A stretch of 23,161 nt of DNA from a virus. The position numbers and the translations under genes are program-made. Every line of letters begins with the position of its first letter. Position 1 is the first letter of the stretch. Below, piece by piece: positions 15,114 through 22,940 of this stretch. The notes below the pieces were generated by a model. The model saw nothing but the letters and a program-made list of their open reading frames with translations, did not search any database and was not told where the DNA came from. The stretch lies in the IMG/VR virus record IMGVR_UViG_3300050821_023993, positions 1 through 23,161 of that record; one strand, 5' to 3'.

Positions 15114-15623
15114 TGAAACGGCACCCCCGCAAAAGTTCGCAGGCGAGCCTCGACTCTGAGATCATCCCGAACCAGGGGTGCCCGAGCAATCGAGAACCCA
15201 GCATCCTCAACTTTATCCAGATAGCTGGACACTGCCGGAGCGCCCTCGCGATGCGCGGCAGCGATCAGGCCGGCGAGAGTCACGGTGAAAGGCGCGACGC
15301 GCCCGTTTGATAACAGCCCCGAGATAATCGAGGGAGCCATTCGTCCTCAACTGTCGTTCGAGATCACTTAGGAAGTCAGTCAGTGCCATTTCCTGAGCTT
15401 CTGGAGTGGCAAGGAATTGGCTTACTGAATGAATCCCGTATTTGCCGGTCCAGATACCACCGGCGTCAATCATCCCTGCCGCTTGCAGTGGAACTTCAGT
15501 CATCTGATAACGCCCCAGGGCCTGGCTGCGCGGGTTAACATCACTATACGCGAAGTCTGGCCTGCCAGCCGATTGCTCCGCAACCGCAGGTCTATTTCGG
15601 AACTCGGCGTTCGGAAAGCGTTG
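15110..15623 (-). pseudogene. Lysozyme/transglycosylase-like domain, frameshifted and without a start
   Basis: The coding signal starts right after a TGA (15624-15626) with no start codon: AVAEQSAGRPDFAYSDVNPR, SQALGRYQMTEVPLQAAGM, IWTGKYGIHS, ALTDFLSDLERQLRTNGSLD. It then breaks. The continuation RVAPFTVTLAGLIAAAHREG, VSSYLDKVEDAGF, LRVEARLRTFAGVPF is in another frame. Removing one base from the TTT run at 15306-15308 restores a single frame (INGRVAPF) and makes the span an exact multiple of three. The E..AGRP...NP.S.ALGRYQ pattern recalls SLT-type transglycosylases or phage lysozymes, with the Glu in AEQSAG as possible catalyst. It directly follows the portal tail and may once have been its C-terminal domain. 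The ATG at 15503 lies inside the conserved motif and is an unlikely true start. Confidence 0.68.
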
Positions 15624-17172
15624 TCAGATGCCCCCGCCATCCCCAGCCCCCAAGACCGGGGCGCGTACCGCCACCGCTGGAGGCCCCCGAATCGTCACCG
15701 CCCTCCGCGGTCCATTGGCCCCCGTCGGGGTTGCCGGCGGGGACGCGCGGCTCGTCGGGATCGTATTTGCGGAGCGCGGCCATGCCAGCGGCGACGCGCT
15801 TCGCTGCCGCGGGTTGCGGGCCGGTCAAGCTCGGCGTCGGTGCAAGCGGCACCGCGCCGGTAGTGCCGTAGATCATCGCGGCGTCGCCGCCGGCGACGGG
15901 ATCAAGGCCCAACAGGTCGCGGGCTTCGTTGACCGTGTAGATGCCGGTGCGCACGTAGGTGTCAATCAGCTTGGCCTGTTCAGCCGGATCGGCGGGCTTG
16001 GCGTCGAGCCAGACGAATTCAAGATCGCGGTGGCCCATGCGGTCCTGGATCACGTGATCGCACAGCCGCTTGACCCATCCCATCAACGGCGCCAGCCCCT
16101 CGGCGAGCGCCGCTTCCTGCGCGGTGTCGGCGGTGGCGCGGTTCATCTGGCGCACAAACGCCGACGGCGGCAATGAGAACGCGTAGCAGACGATGCGCGC
16201 CAACCACTCGTCGAATTCGTCCTTGTAGGGCACCTCCTTGAACGCCTGGTAATGGGTGCCCGCGGGACCCCAGACCAGCCTTGTGCGCGATCCGGTGTTA
16301 CCCGCCAGGACGCTGTCAAACCAGTCCTGGAATTGCCGGATCTGCTCGGCGCTCCAGCCGTCGGGCGCGTTCAGCAGTCCCGGTGGCACATTGCCCTCGG
16401 TGAAGTGCTGCAATTGCATGACCTGGCGGCGCAGCCCGATATTCACGGTCATCACGATCTGCTCGACCGGACCAAAGCCGTAGGCCTTGTGCGGTCGCGG
16501 GTTGCGCGGCAGATAGATCAGCTCCTCAGCGGTCAATAGTTTCCATGGCCGGCCGTGAATCACCTGCTCAAAGGCCGGAGCCGGTGGCCGCGGCCGCCGC
16601 CCGGTCTCGTCGAACAGCAATTTGAAGGTGGCGCCGTCGACGACGTCGAGGCCAACCAGATCCCCGCCGCGGCTCCGCCTTACCTCCAACGCCGGCGCGT
16701 CAAGCACCAGCACGTCTTCGAGCAACTCGCGCAACCACGTCGCGAACGGCCGCTCGCCATCCGGGCGGCGCCAGAATTCGGCCACCTGCGCGGCGCGTTG
16801 GCTAGCCTCGATGTCTGGGTAGCCGCGACCACGGCGCGACTGCGGCTGTGCGATAGGCTTGATGACCCAGTCGAGCTTCTCGACCTGGTCCTTCCGCGTC
16901 TCGATCGCGAGGCGGGTGATGTCATGCGCATCGGCCAAGGCGCGCAACTCGGTGAACGAAATCGCCTCGTAGGAGCGCGGCGTGTAGATCGTGTTGACAC
17001 CGACCGGGAAATCCCACAGCCGCAGCCGCTCTGGCTCCGGCGGCGCCAGCGGGTAACCGGGCGAGAAGATGCCCTGGTCGGGCTGAAAAACATTGTGGAA
17101 CTGCGCTTCCAGCCCCTGCTGCCCCCAACTGTAGGAGGCAATGGGGGTGCGCTTGCCGCCATCGGGTGGCAT
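15592..17172 (-). CDS. Portal protein with RVPAGNPDGGQWT tail
   Basis: 526 aa from the ATG at 17172 (GAGGGA upstream, 13 bp after the expected tailspike stop). Portal blocks: LWDFPVGVNTIYTPRSYE, LRALADAHDITRLAIETRKD, WLRELLEDVLVLDAPALEV, ELIYLPRNPRPHKAYGFGPV, FTEGNVPPGLLNAPDGWS, LARIVCYAFSLPPSAFVRQM and TYVRTGIYTVNEARDLLGLD. The product forms the dodecameric DNA gate at the head vertex. Residues about 469-488 carry KYDPDEPRVPAGNPDGGQWT, a linker seen before extra C-terminal domains in phage proteins of this bacterial group. Here a Gly-rich stretch follows and the frame ends; a lysozyme-like domain is encoded next in another frame. The upstream tailspike frame currently runs into this gene without a stop. 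Confidence 0.88.
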   Translation of the reverse strand: MPPDGGKRTPIASYSWGQQGLEAQFHNVFQPDQGIFSPGYPLAPPEPERLRLWDFPVGVNTIYTPRSYEAISFTELRALADAHDITRLAIETRKDQVEKLDWVIKPIAQPQSRRGRGYPDIEASQRAAQVAEFWRRPDGERPFATWLRELLEDVLVLDAPALEVRRSRGGDLVGLDVVDGATFKLLFDETGRRPRPPAPAFEQVIHGRPWKLLTAEELIYLPRNPRPHKAYGFGPVEQIVMTVNIGLRRQVMQLQHFTEGNVPPGLLNAPDGWSAEQIRQFQDWFDSVLAGNTGSRTRLVWGPAGTHYQAFKEVPYKDEFDEWLARIVCYAFSLPPSAFVRQMNRATADTAQEAALAEGLAPLMGWVKRLCDHVIQDRMGHRDLEFVWLDAKPADPAEQAKLIDTYVRTGIYTVNEARDLLGLDPVAGGDAAMIYGTTGAVPLAPTPSLTGPQPAAAKRVAAGMAALRKYDPDEPRVPAGNPDGGQWTAEGGDDSGASSGGGTRPGLGGWGWRGHLTTLSERRVPK

Positions 17173-17185
17173 CGGCTTCAATCCC

Positions 17186-19632
17186 TCAAAAGCTGGAGAG
17201 CGCGGCGCGCTTCCAGGTGTTGGGCGCGCTGCAGATGTAGAGGTAAGCACCGTCGGTCTCGATCGCGCCGGTCTGGCAAGCTGCCGAACTGGTCGCCGGG
17301 TGCCGATCAGTGTCGTCATGCCATCGGCGTTGGCGGTCAGCGGGGTCGCTGCAAGCAGGCGGAAGTTGGAGCCGTCGAATTGCAGCCACGCGAGTTCGTA
17401 GCCGGTGCTGTTGCCAGACAGCGGCAGGGATGTTTTCGCTCCCAGTGTGCCAGGAACCAGGATCTTTTCGCCGGCGCCGCCATTGACCTGCACCGATGTT
17501 GCCTTGCCGTTGTCGCTGGCGATTGCGATCGTCCAGCCGGCGGTGATCGTGCTGGTGGCGGGCAATGTCAGTGCGAAATACGACAATGGCGAATTGAAGC
17601 TGGAAATCGCGTTGCCGTTGTCGGCTTCGCTCGCGGTGTAGGCGGAGAGCGAAGGAAACAGCCAATTGGCGATGCCGGCCGGCATCGCCACGCCGATCTG
17701 CTGCGCGGTTGATGGTGTCGCCTGCACGACCCGGAAATTGCCGGCGCCATCGTATTGCAGCGCGACGAACTCGTAATTGTGCCCGGCAAGCGTGAACGAT
17801 GTTTGCCCGGCATTGACGGTCCTTGGATAAAGAATACTGCCGCCAGCGGTACCGTTGACGTTGACCGTCAACGCGCGGCCATTTTCGGCCGTCAATCCAA
17901 ACGCCCAGCCGGCGGTCAACGAGGTTGTCGAGGGCAGTGTGACGGTCAGCCCGCTTATCGCGTTGAAGCTCGACAGCACATTGCCGTTATCGCCGAGCCC
18001 GGCGCTGTAGCCGCTCGACGACGGGAACAGCCAGGCATTGCCGGGCCACGCCGCCGCCTCGAAACCGCCGAGCAGCCGCGTGTTGCGGGTCGACGAGACG
18101 ACCCGGAAGTTGCTGCCGTCCGACTGCAATTGGATATATTCGTAATTGCCCGGTCCCATGGCCAGCGACGGCACGAATTTGTTGCCGAGCAGGATCGAGA
18201 CGCCCGATGGCGCGGTCAACGACAGTCCTTTGCTATTGTCGGTGGCAAAGCCCATCCACCAGCCGTTGTCGATGGCATTGGGGTTCGGCAACGTCACCGC
18301 CAACGATGAGCCAGTGGCGTTGGCGCTCGACACCACGGTGCCGCTGTCAACGCCGCTTGCGACATAGCTTGCCGCGCTTGGGTACTGCCAGGGCACGCGA
18401 TTGCCCGTGCCGATGATCTGGATCGACTGCGATTGCGGTCCGCGATTGACGACATTGCCGCCATAGGTCGGGTTGATCAGCACATTATGCGTGCTGCTGA
18501 CGGCGCTGACCGCCGTGTTGCAGTTGAAGTACGGGCTCACCCAACTGTTCATGCCGTCGTGCTGATCGGTGATCGACAGACAGGTCGGTGACACTTCGAG
18601 ATCGAGTGCCGAAAACAGGTTGGAGATGTTGAATCCATTCTCCAAGACGAGGCCGGCGCCGCCGGTGCCCTGCGCCGTCCCGGCGCCCGAGAAGCGCGAG
18701 AACTGTGCTTGCTCGAGCGCCAATCCGGCAGCACCGCCACCTGATACGCAGACCGCAAAGACGTCGGAATCGAGCAGATAGTTGAATTGGCAGCCGCCGG
18801 CGCCGGCACTGGTGCTGGCATTGTTGACCAGCAGGTGATCGATTTTGATCGCATTATGCGCGTCGGAAAAATCGTATTTGCCGAGCATGAACGGGTAGGA
18901 CGCAATCGACACTGCCGCGTTCACCGAGGCGCCGCCCGGCAGCGGATTGACCAGGGTGATCGTGCCCGAACCGATGCTCGCTACCGGCGAAGCGAAGGTC
19001 CCGCCACCGGTTAAGGCGACGATCACGGTCTCACCGGCAAAGAACGGCGCTGTCGTCGATACCGGCAGTACGGTCGCGGCGGTGCTCTCGGCCGAGGTCA
19101 GCGTTGCCAAATTCTGCGCGCCGGAATTGCCCCAGACGCTGAGCGTCCCTTGCTCATGAAAATAGAAGCAGCTCGCCGGGCTCGCATGGCTGCCGCCGGA
19201 ACACTCGACCTGCAATACCGGTCCCGAGGCAATCGTGCGGCCGTCGAGAACGGCGCCCTCGGAGATCACGCGAAAGCCGCTCGATGCCATGCCGGCATAA
19301 TCGACCGTCAGCTGGCTCGTCACCTTGTATGTGCCGGCCGGGATGTGTAGCGGCCAACCATGCGAGACGGCCGTGGCGATCGCGGTGTTGATGGCGCTGG
19401 TGTCGTCATGGTTGTCATCGCCGACGGCGCCGCCCGCCATGCCCGGACACTTGACGTCGAGCCACGGCATGCCGGAACAGATCAGCACCGCACCGTTCAA
19501 TGTCGCCGTCCCGCTCGCCGATAATGTCGAGAAATTGCCTGGCGATTGTGCCAGTGCACCGGCTGCGGCGAGCAGCACGCCAGCCAACGCTGCCGCGGCC
19601 AGCAGACGATCGACCCATCGGCTCCAGCGCAT
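17186..19632 (-). CDS. Secreted tailspike-like protein with pectate-lyase fold; probable 1-base deletion near the 3' end
   Basis: Start ATG 19632, 5 bp after the previous stop. The N terminus is basic then strongly hydrophobic (RLLAAAALAGVLLAAAGALA), a Sec signal with cleavage at ALA/QS. Next comes a pectate-lyase-3-like opening (DDNHDDTSAINTAIATA, PLHIPAGTYKVTSQLTV) and beta-helix coils to about residue 410. Three tandem repeats of 115-125 residues follow (W.FP..S.Y.A...DNGN, T..AGW..G.A.DNGKA, NYEY..LQ.DGSNFRV). In the current frame it runs on into the portal as a 1,346-aa fusion. If one C is added to the CCC run at 17298-17300 (minus strand), the end becomes LIGTPATSSAACQTGAIETD...APNTWKRAALSSF and a TGA at 17186, giving 815 aa. 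The latter reads as a natural tail-fibre end. Confidence 0.78.
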
Positions 19633-19637
19633 CGCCG

Positions 19638-20081
19638 TCACCACCGCCGCGCCGCGAAAGCCTGCCCGGTCGTTGCGCCGAAGAGGCTGATCGCGCCGGC
19701 CGGCTTGTATCCGGAAAACGTCCAGAAGATGCCGTCGTTGGCGGCGATCGCGATGCTGGCACCACCGGCCGAGGCAACGCCGACATCGCAAATCCACAGC
19801 ACGGCCGACGAATTGTTCTGCACCAGAAACCCGTTCACCGGAACGATGCCGCCAAACAGCGTCTGGGCAGTGCCGCCGGCCACCACCGTGCCGCTGCCAT
19901 CAACCGCCGGGTTCGCGACGGTGTTGATGACAGGCAGCGGGTTTTGCGGCCCGACCGGCGTCGACACGCCCTGGGCGTTGGTTGTTGCCGGCGCGTGCAC
20001 TGGCACCAGATTGCCGCTGGTGTCGAGCTCGGTGGAGAGCGACTGCACCACGGTGTTGGCGTCTTTGATCAGCAGTGTCAT
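19638..20081 (-). CDS. Small phage protein of unknown function
   Basis: 147 aa. It overlaps the TerL stop by 4 bp (ATGA). The N-terminal half (TLLIKDANTVVQSLSTELDT, then PVHAPATTNAQGVSTPVGPQ) is extended and low in hydrophobic residues. The C-terminal half is a compact beta-type domain: GGIVPVNGFLVQNNSSAVLW, ICDVGVASAGGASIAIAAND, FWTFSGYKPAGAISLFGATT. No signal peptide. The arrangement resembles small head-fibre or decoration proteins that sit near terminase and portal genes, and its C-terminal half looks like the protein at 14017-14394. The tailspike-like gene follows after 5 bp, so the two may be partners. Function is not established. Confidence 0.62.
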   Translation of the reverse strand: MTLLIKDANTVVQSLSTELDTSGNLVPVHAPATTNAQGVSTPVGPQNPLPVINTVANPAVDGSGTVVAGGTAQTLFGGIVPVNGFLVQNNSSAVLWICDVGVASAGGASIAIAANDGIFWTFSGYKPAGAISLFGATTGQAFAARRW

Positions 20082-21457
20082 GGCTTCTTGTCCCCGTTAG
20101 ACGCGGCGCGCGTTCCGCCGCTTTCACTCGGCTGAGCGCCAGCGAGCCGGCGGTAGGTGTCGAAAATGCCGTCGCCGGCATGCGGCGCCAGCAGCAATTC
20201 GGTCAGCGCCCACACCAGCGCATCGACGCGGTCAGGCGAGTGTCCCGCCGTCGCGCGGTCGAAATTGCTACTGAAGGCGCACATCTGGTCTTCGAGCTGC
20301 GCAAAGGCGCCGTGATGATGGATGCGCTTCTGCTCGTAGAATGCGGCGACCGGCTCAGCCCGCGCCGCCTTGCCGCGCGATGCCCGCACCGCGGTGAACG
20401 GCACCGCCGGATCGACCGCTCGCAATGTTGCTTCAACCATTTCGCCGCCGTTATTGATTTCAGCGACGATACGGTCCGCCCCTTGCGCGCTGTATGCGCC
20501 GATCGCCTTCTTCGCCCACTCGACCGGTGCGTAGTGCCCCGACAAATCATCCAGGACGTAGCCGTGTCCCGCGGAGTCGCGGCCCGCAACAATGATGCCG
20601 GTCTCGTCCGCCTCCGCGCTCGAACTCGCCGCCGGGTCGATCGCCACAACAATCCGTACCAGCAGTGGTAGTTCGGTCACTCGCGCGTCTTCAATCGACC
20701 CGCGCTGCCATAACGCGCCGGCTATGTCCGAAAGCAACTCGGCGTCGAGTTCCTGGCGCCCGAGCCGGGTTCCGCGGTAACGCCGCACGATCTGCTCGAT
20801 AAACGCAGGTGCCAGGTTGGCGCGGTTCTCGTCGGTGCGGCCCCGGGTGACGACGACGTTTGGATCGGCGAACAGGCTGCGCAGCAGCGGCATCGGCCGC
20901 GGCGTTGTGGTCACCACGACGCGTGGATCGTCACCCAGCCGCAGGCCGAACATCAACATGTCCCAGGCCGCCGGATAGCGCCATGCTGCCAACTCATCAC
21001 ACCACGCGAAATCGTGCTGCGGGCCGCGCAACCGCTCCGGCTCGTCGGCCGAATAGGTCGTCGCTATCGCGCCATTCGGCCAGGTCAGCCGCCGCTTCGA
21101 GGGCTCGTAATACGGACGTTCTTTGGACGGCGCGATCGCCAGCAACCCGCTCTCGCCCTCAATCATGACGTTCCGTGCGTCGGCCGCGGTCGGCGCGATC
21201 AATGCGATGTGCCGCGCCGTATGAGCCTTGACACGGCTGCGCAGAAATTCGGCGCCGCTGCGGGTCTTGCCAAAACCGCGTCCGGCGAGCAGCAGCCACA
21301 CCCGCCACTGACCCGGCGGTGGCAGCTGTTCAGGCCGTGCGCGATATTCCCATTCGTACTTCAGACGCTGCGCGGCATCCCGCGTCAGCTCCCAAATCAG
21401 TCTATTCCTGACCTTTGGCGGCAGCGAGGCGAGCCAGCTCGCGTGCAAGAAACTCAC
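20078..21457 (-). CDS. terL: Terminase large subunit, GTA type
   Basis: 459 aa from a GTG at 21457 with AGAGGA about seven bases upstream. The frame is open to 21550, but that part is Arg-rich and overlaps TerS deeply. ATPase motifs: Walker A AGRGFGKTRSGAE (residues about 58-69), ADEPERLRGPQ, Walker B FAWCDELAAW with D154-E155, and VVVTTTPRPMP. The nuclease acidic residues are present in VVAIDPAAS (D274), DRIVAEINNGG (E333) and HSPDRVDALVWALTE (D409, D412). The block RRLTWPNGA....SADEPERLRGPQ is characteristic of GTA gp2-type terminases. It cuts and pumps DNA into proheads. It overlaps TerS by 56 bp and the next gene by 4 bp. Confidence 0.93.
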   Translation of the reverse strand: MSFLHASWLASLPPKVRNRLIWELTRDAAQRLKYEWEYRARPEQLPPPGQWRVWLLLAGRGFGKTRSGAEFLRSRVKAHTARHIALIAPTAADARNVMIEGESGLLAIAPSKERPYYEPSKRRLTWPNGAIATTYSADEPERLRGPQHDFAWCDELAAWRYPAAWDMLMFGLRLGDDPRVVVTTTPRPMPLLRSLFADPNVVVTRGRTDENRANLAPAFIEQIVRRYRGTRLGRQELDAELLSDIAGALWQRGSIEDARVTELPLLVRIVVAIDPAASSSAEADETGIIVAGRDSAGHGYVLDDLSGHYAPVEWAKKAIGAYSAQGADRIVAEINNGGEMVEATLRAVDPAVPFTAVRASRGKAARAEPVAAFYEQKRIHHHGAFAQLEDQMCAFSSNFDRATAGHSPDRVDALVWALTELLLAPHAGDGIFDTYRRLAGAQPSESGGTRAASNGDKKP

Positions 21458-21926
21458 GCGGATCCTCTTCTTGGTCGTCGTCGTCGGGCGGTGCTTCCTG
21501 CCGCCGCGCCGGCAGCGGAAACATGCCGAGATGCCGGGCGATCGCATCAAGCGCCGCCTTGCGGTCGTAAAGCTTCACGCGCGGATGCTTTGGATCGGTG
21601 CCGGGAACGATCTCCGAGATCGCCGCAACGTCGGCGTCGCTCATGTCGTCGAGCGCCTTGACGCGAAACCCGTCGTCGGCGTCCCATTCGACGATGTGCC
21701 GCAGATCGGCGAAGGCGATGTAGGCGTATTCGAGCAGCACACGATCGGCTGTGATGCCGAGGCGTGCTGCCCGCGCTGCGATGTCCTCGACTCCGATCGG
21801 CAGCGTCTCCGCGGTCGCTTTGCTCTTTTTGGTGCGGCCAAGCTTCCCCGCCACTGACTGGGAGGCGCGCCGCGGTGAGCGAGTGACCAAGTGAATGCTC
21901 TGTGTGGATTTATCGACGGGGACCAT
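21402..21926 (-). CDS. terS: Terminase small subunit, lacking a clear N-terminal HTH
   Basis: 174 aa. The middle (VEDIAARAARLGITADRVLL, IAFADLRHIVEWDADDGFRV, ALDDMSDADVAAISEIVPGT, VKLYDRKAALDAIARHLGMF) is the central and oligomerisation part of Terminase_2-type small subunits. An acidic/basic C-terminal tail follows (DDDDQEEDPREFLARELARL). Members usually begin with an HTH (..TPKQ..F...YL...NATQAA..AGYS). Here the first 45 residues are only a basic Ser/Arg/Lys-rich stretch. The gene is the first after a consensus-like promoter, with the ATG about 23 bp from the expected transcript start. It would select DNA for packaging together with TerL. Confidence 0.82.
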   Translation of the reverse strand: MVPVDKSTQSIHLVTRSPRRASQSVAGKLGRTKKSKATAETLPIGVEDIAARAARLGITADRVLLEYAYIAFADLRHIVEWDADDGFRVKALDDMSDADVAAISEIVPGTDPKHPRVKLYDRKAALDAIARHLGMFPLPARRQEAPPDDDDQEEDPREFLARELARLAAAKGQE

Positions 21927-21955
21927 CGCCGGCCCAACTCCGTCAGTGTGCCCAT

Positions 21956-21984
21956 CTTGTATCAGATCGATCCGGATTTGTCAA
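21956..21984 (-). promoter_or_regulatory. Candidate promoter for the terminase-led operon
   Basis: On the minus strand, TTGACA (21984-21979) is a perfect -35 box, spaced 17 bp from TACAAG (21961-21956, 4 of 6 matches to TATAAT). Transcription would start near 21949, just before the TerS ATG at 21926. It lies in the 82-bp gap between the DUF6456-type gene and TerS. Confidence 0.6.
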
Positions 21985-22000
21985 TATAGAAAATGCTATA
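21985..22000. promoter_or_regulatory. Inverted repeat beside the terminase promoter
   Basis: TATAG-AAAATG-CTATA is a perfect 5-bp-arm palindrome directly upstream of the -35 box at 21979-21984. It could bind an activator or repressor of the late operon. The region is AT-rich compared with its surroundings. Confidence 0.4.
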
Positions 22001-22008
22001 AACGCAAC

Positions 22009-22899
22009 TCAAGAGGGACGTCTTCCCGCGAAATGCGCATCGAGCGCGCCCAGCGCAGCGACCAGAATGCCAGAAGCGGCCTCCTGGCTGACATAGCGGC
22101 CGCTCCACCCCCGCTCGAGCGCCCACTCCTTCAGCGAGCACTCCCAGCCAAGTACATTCCATAAGCAGGATCCCGCGGGCGAGCCGATGCCGCCGACCGC
22201 CTGGATCGCCTCCCACACGGATCGGCGGGCGGTCTCGATGCGGACACCTGGCGCCTCGCGCTCCGGCCGCAGACTGCGCTCGCCAAAACGCAGGTGCGCC
22301 GGATCGATGGCTCGCAACGGATCGAGTTGCGCAATCGTAAACCGCGCGCGGAAATCCTCGCCGGCCTGACGCATGGCAGCGGTGATGGAGCCGCGCCGCT
22401 GCATCAATGCCAACGTGTCGACGGCGCGATAGGGCCGCGAGGGGTGGCCATCGGTATCGGCAATTGCGCGCTGCACCTGTTCGATTGGCCCCTGGCGGCG
22501 TCGCTCCGCCGTTGGCACGGGATTGGAGCGGGTGCTTGGGTCGGCGCGCGGCTGCTTGGACATGGTGGCTCCTTGAGGTACAGAACGTGAACGATGCGGG
22601 CGTGCAACGCGGCTTCCGAGGCGGTCGAGACGATCGAGCAAGGCGACCGGCGGTTCCCGCACGTCGCTGCCCTGGCGCCCGCCGATCGCCTTGGCCAGCG
22701 CTGCGATCTCGCGCAACTTCCGGCGGGCCTCAGGGCTGCCGTTCGGCAGGCAACAAAGCGTGTGATGCTGCCGGCAATAGGCCGAACCGGGCAGGCATGG
22801 CTCGTTGCAGAAAAGCGCCGCGCTATTGTCGTTCCGATCGTCGCCGACGACAAAGACGCAGCCGTCGTCTGTCGAAGCTGCCGGTGCCACGACCCGCAT
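22009..22899 (-). CDS. GcrA-motif / DUF6456-like protein with strong internal start
   Basis: 296 aa from ATG 22899 (AAGGGGG upstream); a GTG at 22926 is less likely. Residues 14-50 have a Cys/His pattern (C14, C31, C42, H45; FCNEPCLPGSAYCRQHH) very like the C-terminal end of the alphaproteobacterial regulator GcrA, but the GcrA helix-turn-helix is absent. The C-terminal part (PYRAVDTLALMQRRGSITAA, RFTIAQLDPLRA, ETARRSVWEAIQAVGG, AGSCLWNVLGWECSLKEWAL) matches the DUF6456-type domain common in prophages of this group. Between them, at 22563, is an in-frame ATG preceded by CAAGGAG with ideal spacing. It would yield the second domain alone (184 aa). A role in late-gene or host-cycle control is inferred. 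The two halves may be separate genes joined by an indel. Confidence 0.72.
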   Translation of the reverse strand: MRVVAPAASTDDGCVFVVGDDRNDNSAALFCNEPCLPGSAYCRQHHTLCCLPNGSPEARRKLREIAALAKAIGGRQGSDVREPPVALLDRLDRLGSRVARPHRSRSVPQGATMSKQPRADPSTRSNPVPTAERRRQGPIEQVQRAIADTDGHPSRPYRAVDTLALMQRRGSITAAMRQAGEDFRARFTIAQLDPLRAIDPAHLRFGERSLRPEREAPGVRIETARRSVWEAIQAVGGIGSPAGSCLWNVLGWECSLKEWALERGWSGRYVSQEAASGILVAALGALDAHFAGRRPS

Positions 22900-22911
22900 T
22901 GCGCGTCCCCC

Positions 22912-22940
22912 TTGCCATCGGTGCACGCGACATATATTAT
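22912..22940 (+). promoter_or_regulatory. Candidate promoter for the XRE regulator
   Basis: TTGCCA (22912-22917), 17-bp spacer, TATTAT (22935-22940), each 5 of 6 to consensus. The transcript start would be near 22947, about 35 bp before the XRE start codon. It overlaps the leftward promoter. Confidence 0.6.

Noticed and set aside
15213-15503. Independent 96-aa gene starting at ATG 15503
   Set aside because: The ATG is the Met of the conserved GRYQM motif, with coding similarity continuing upstream, and its last third is out of frame with the domain; it is part of the broken lysozyme-like gene.
19633-19797. Upstream extension of the tailspike frame to 19797
   Set aside because: Arg-rich sequence lying opposite frame to the 147-aa protein; the ATG at 19632 begins a clean signal peptide.
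21458-21550. TerL start at 21550
   Set aside because: The extra residues are Arg/Thr-rich and overlap TerS by nearly 150 bp; GTG 21457 has a better ribosome site and matches family start.
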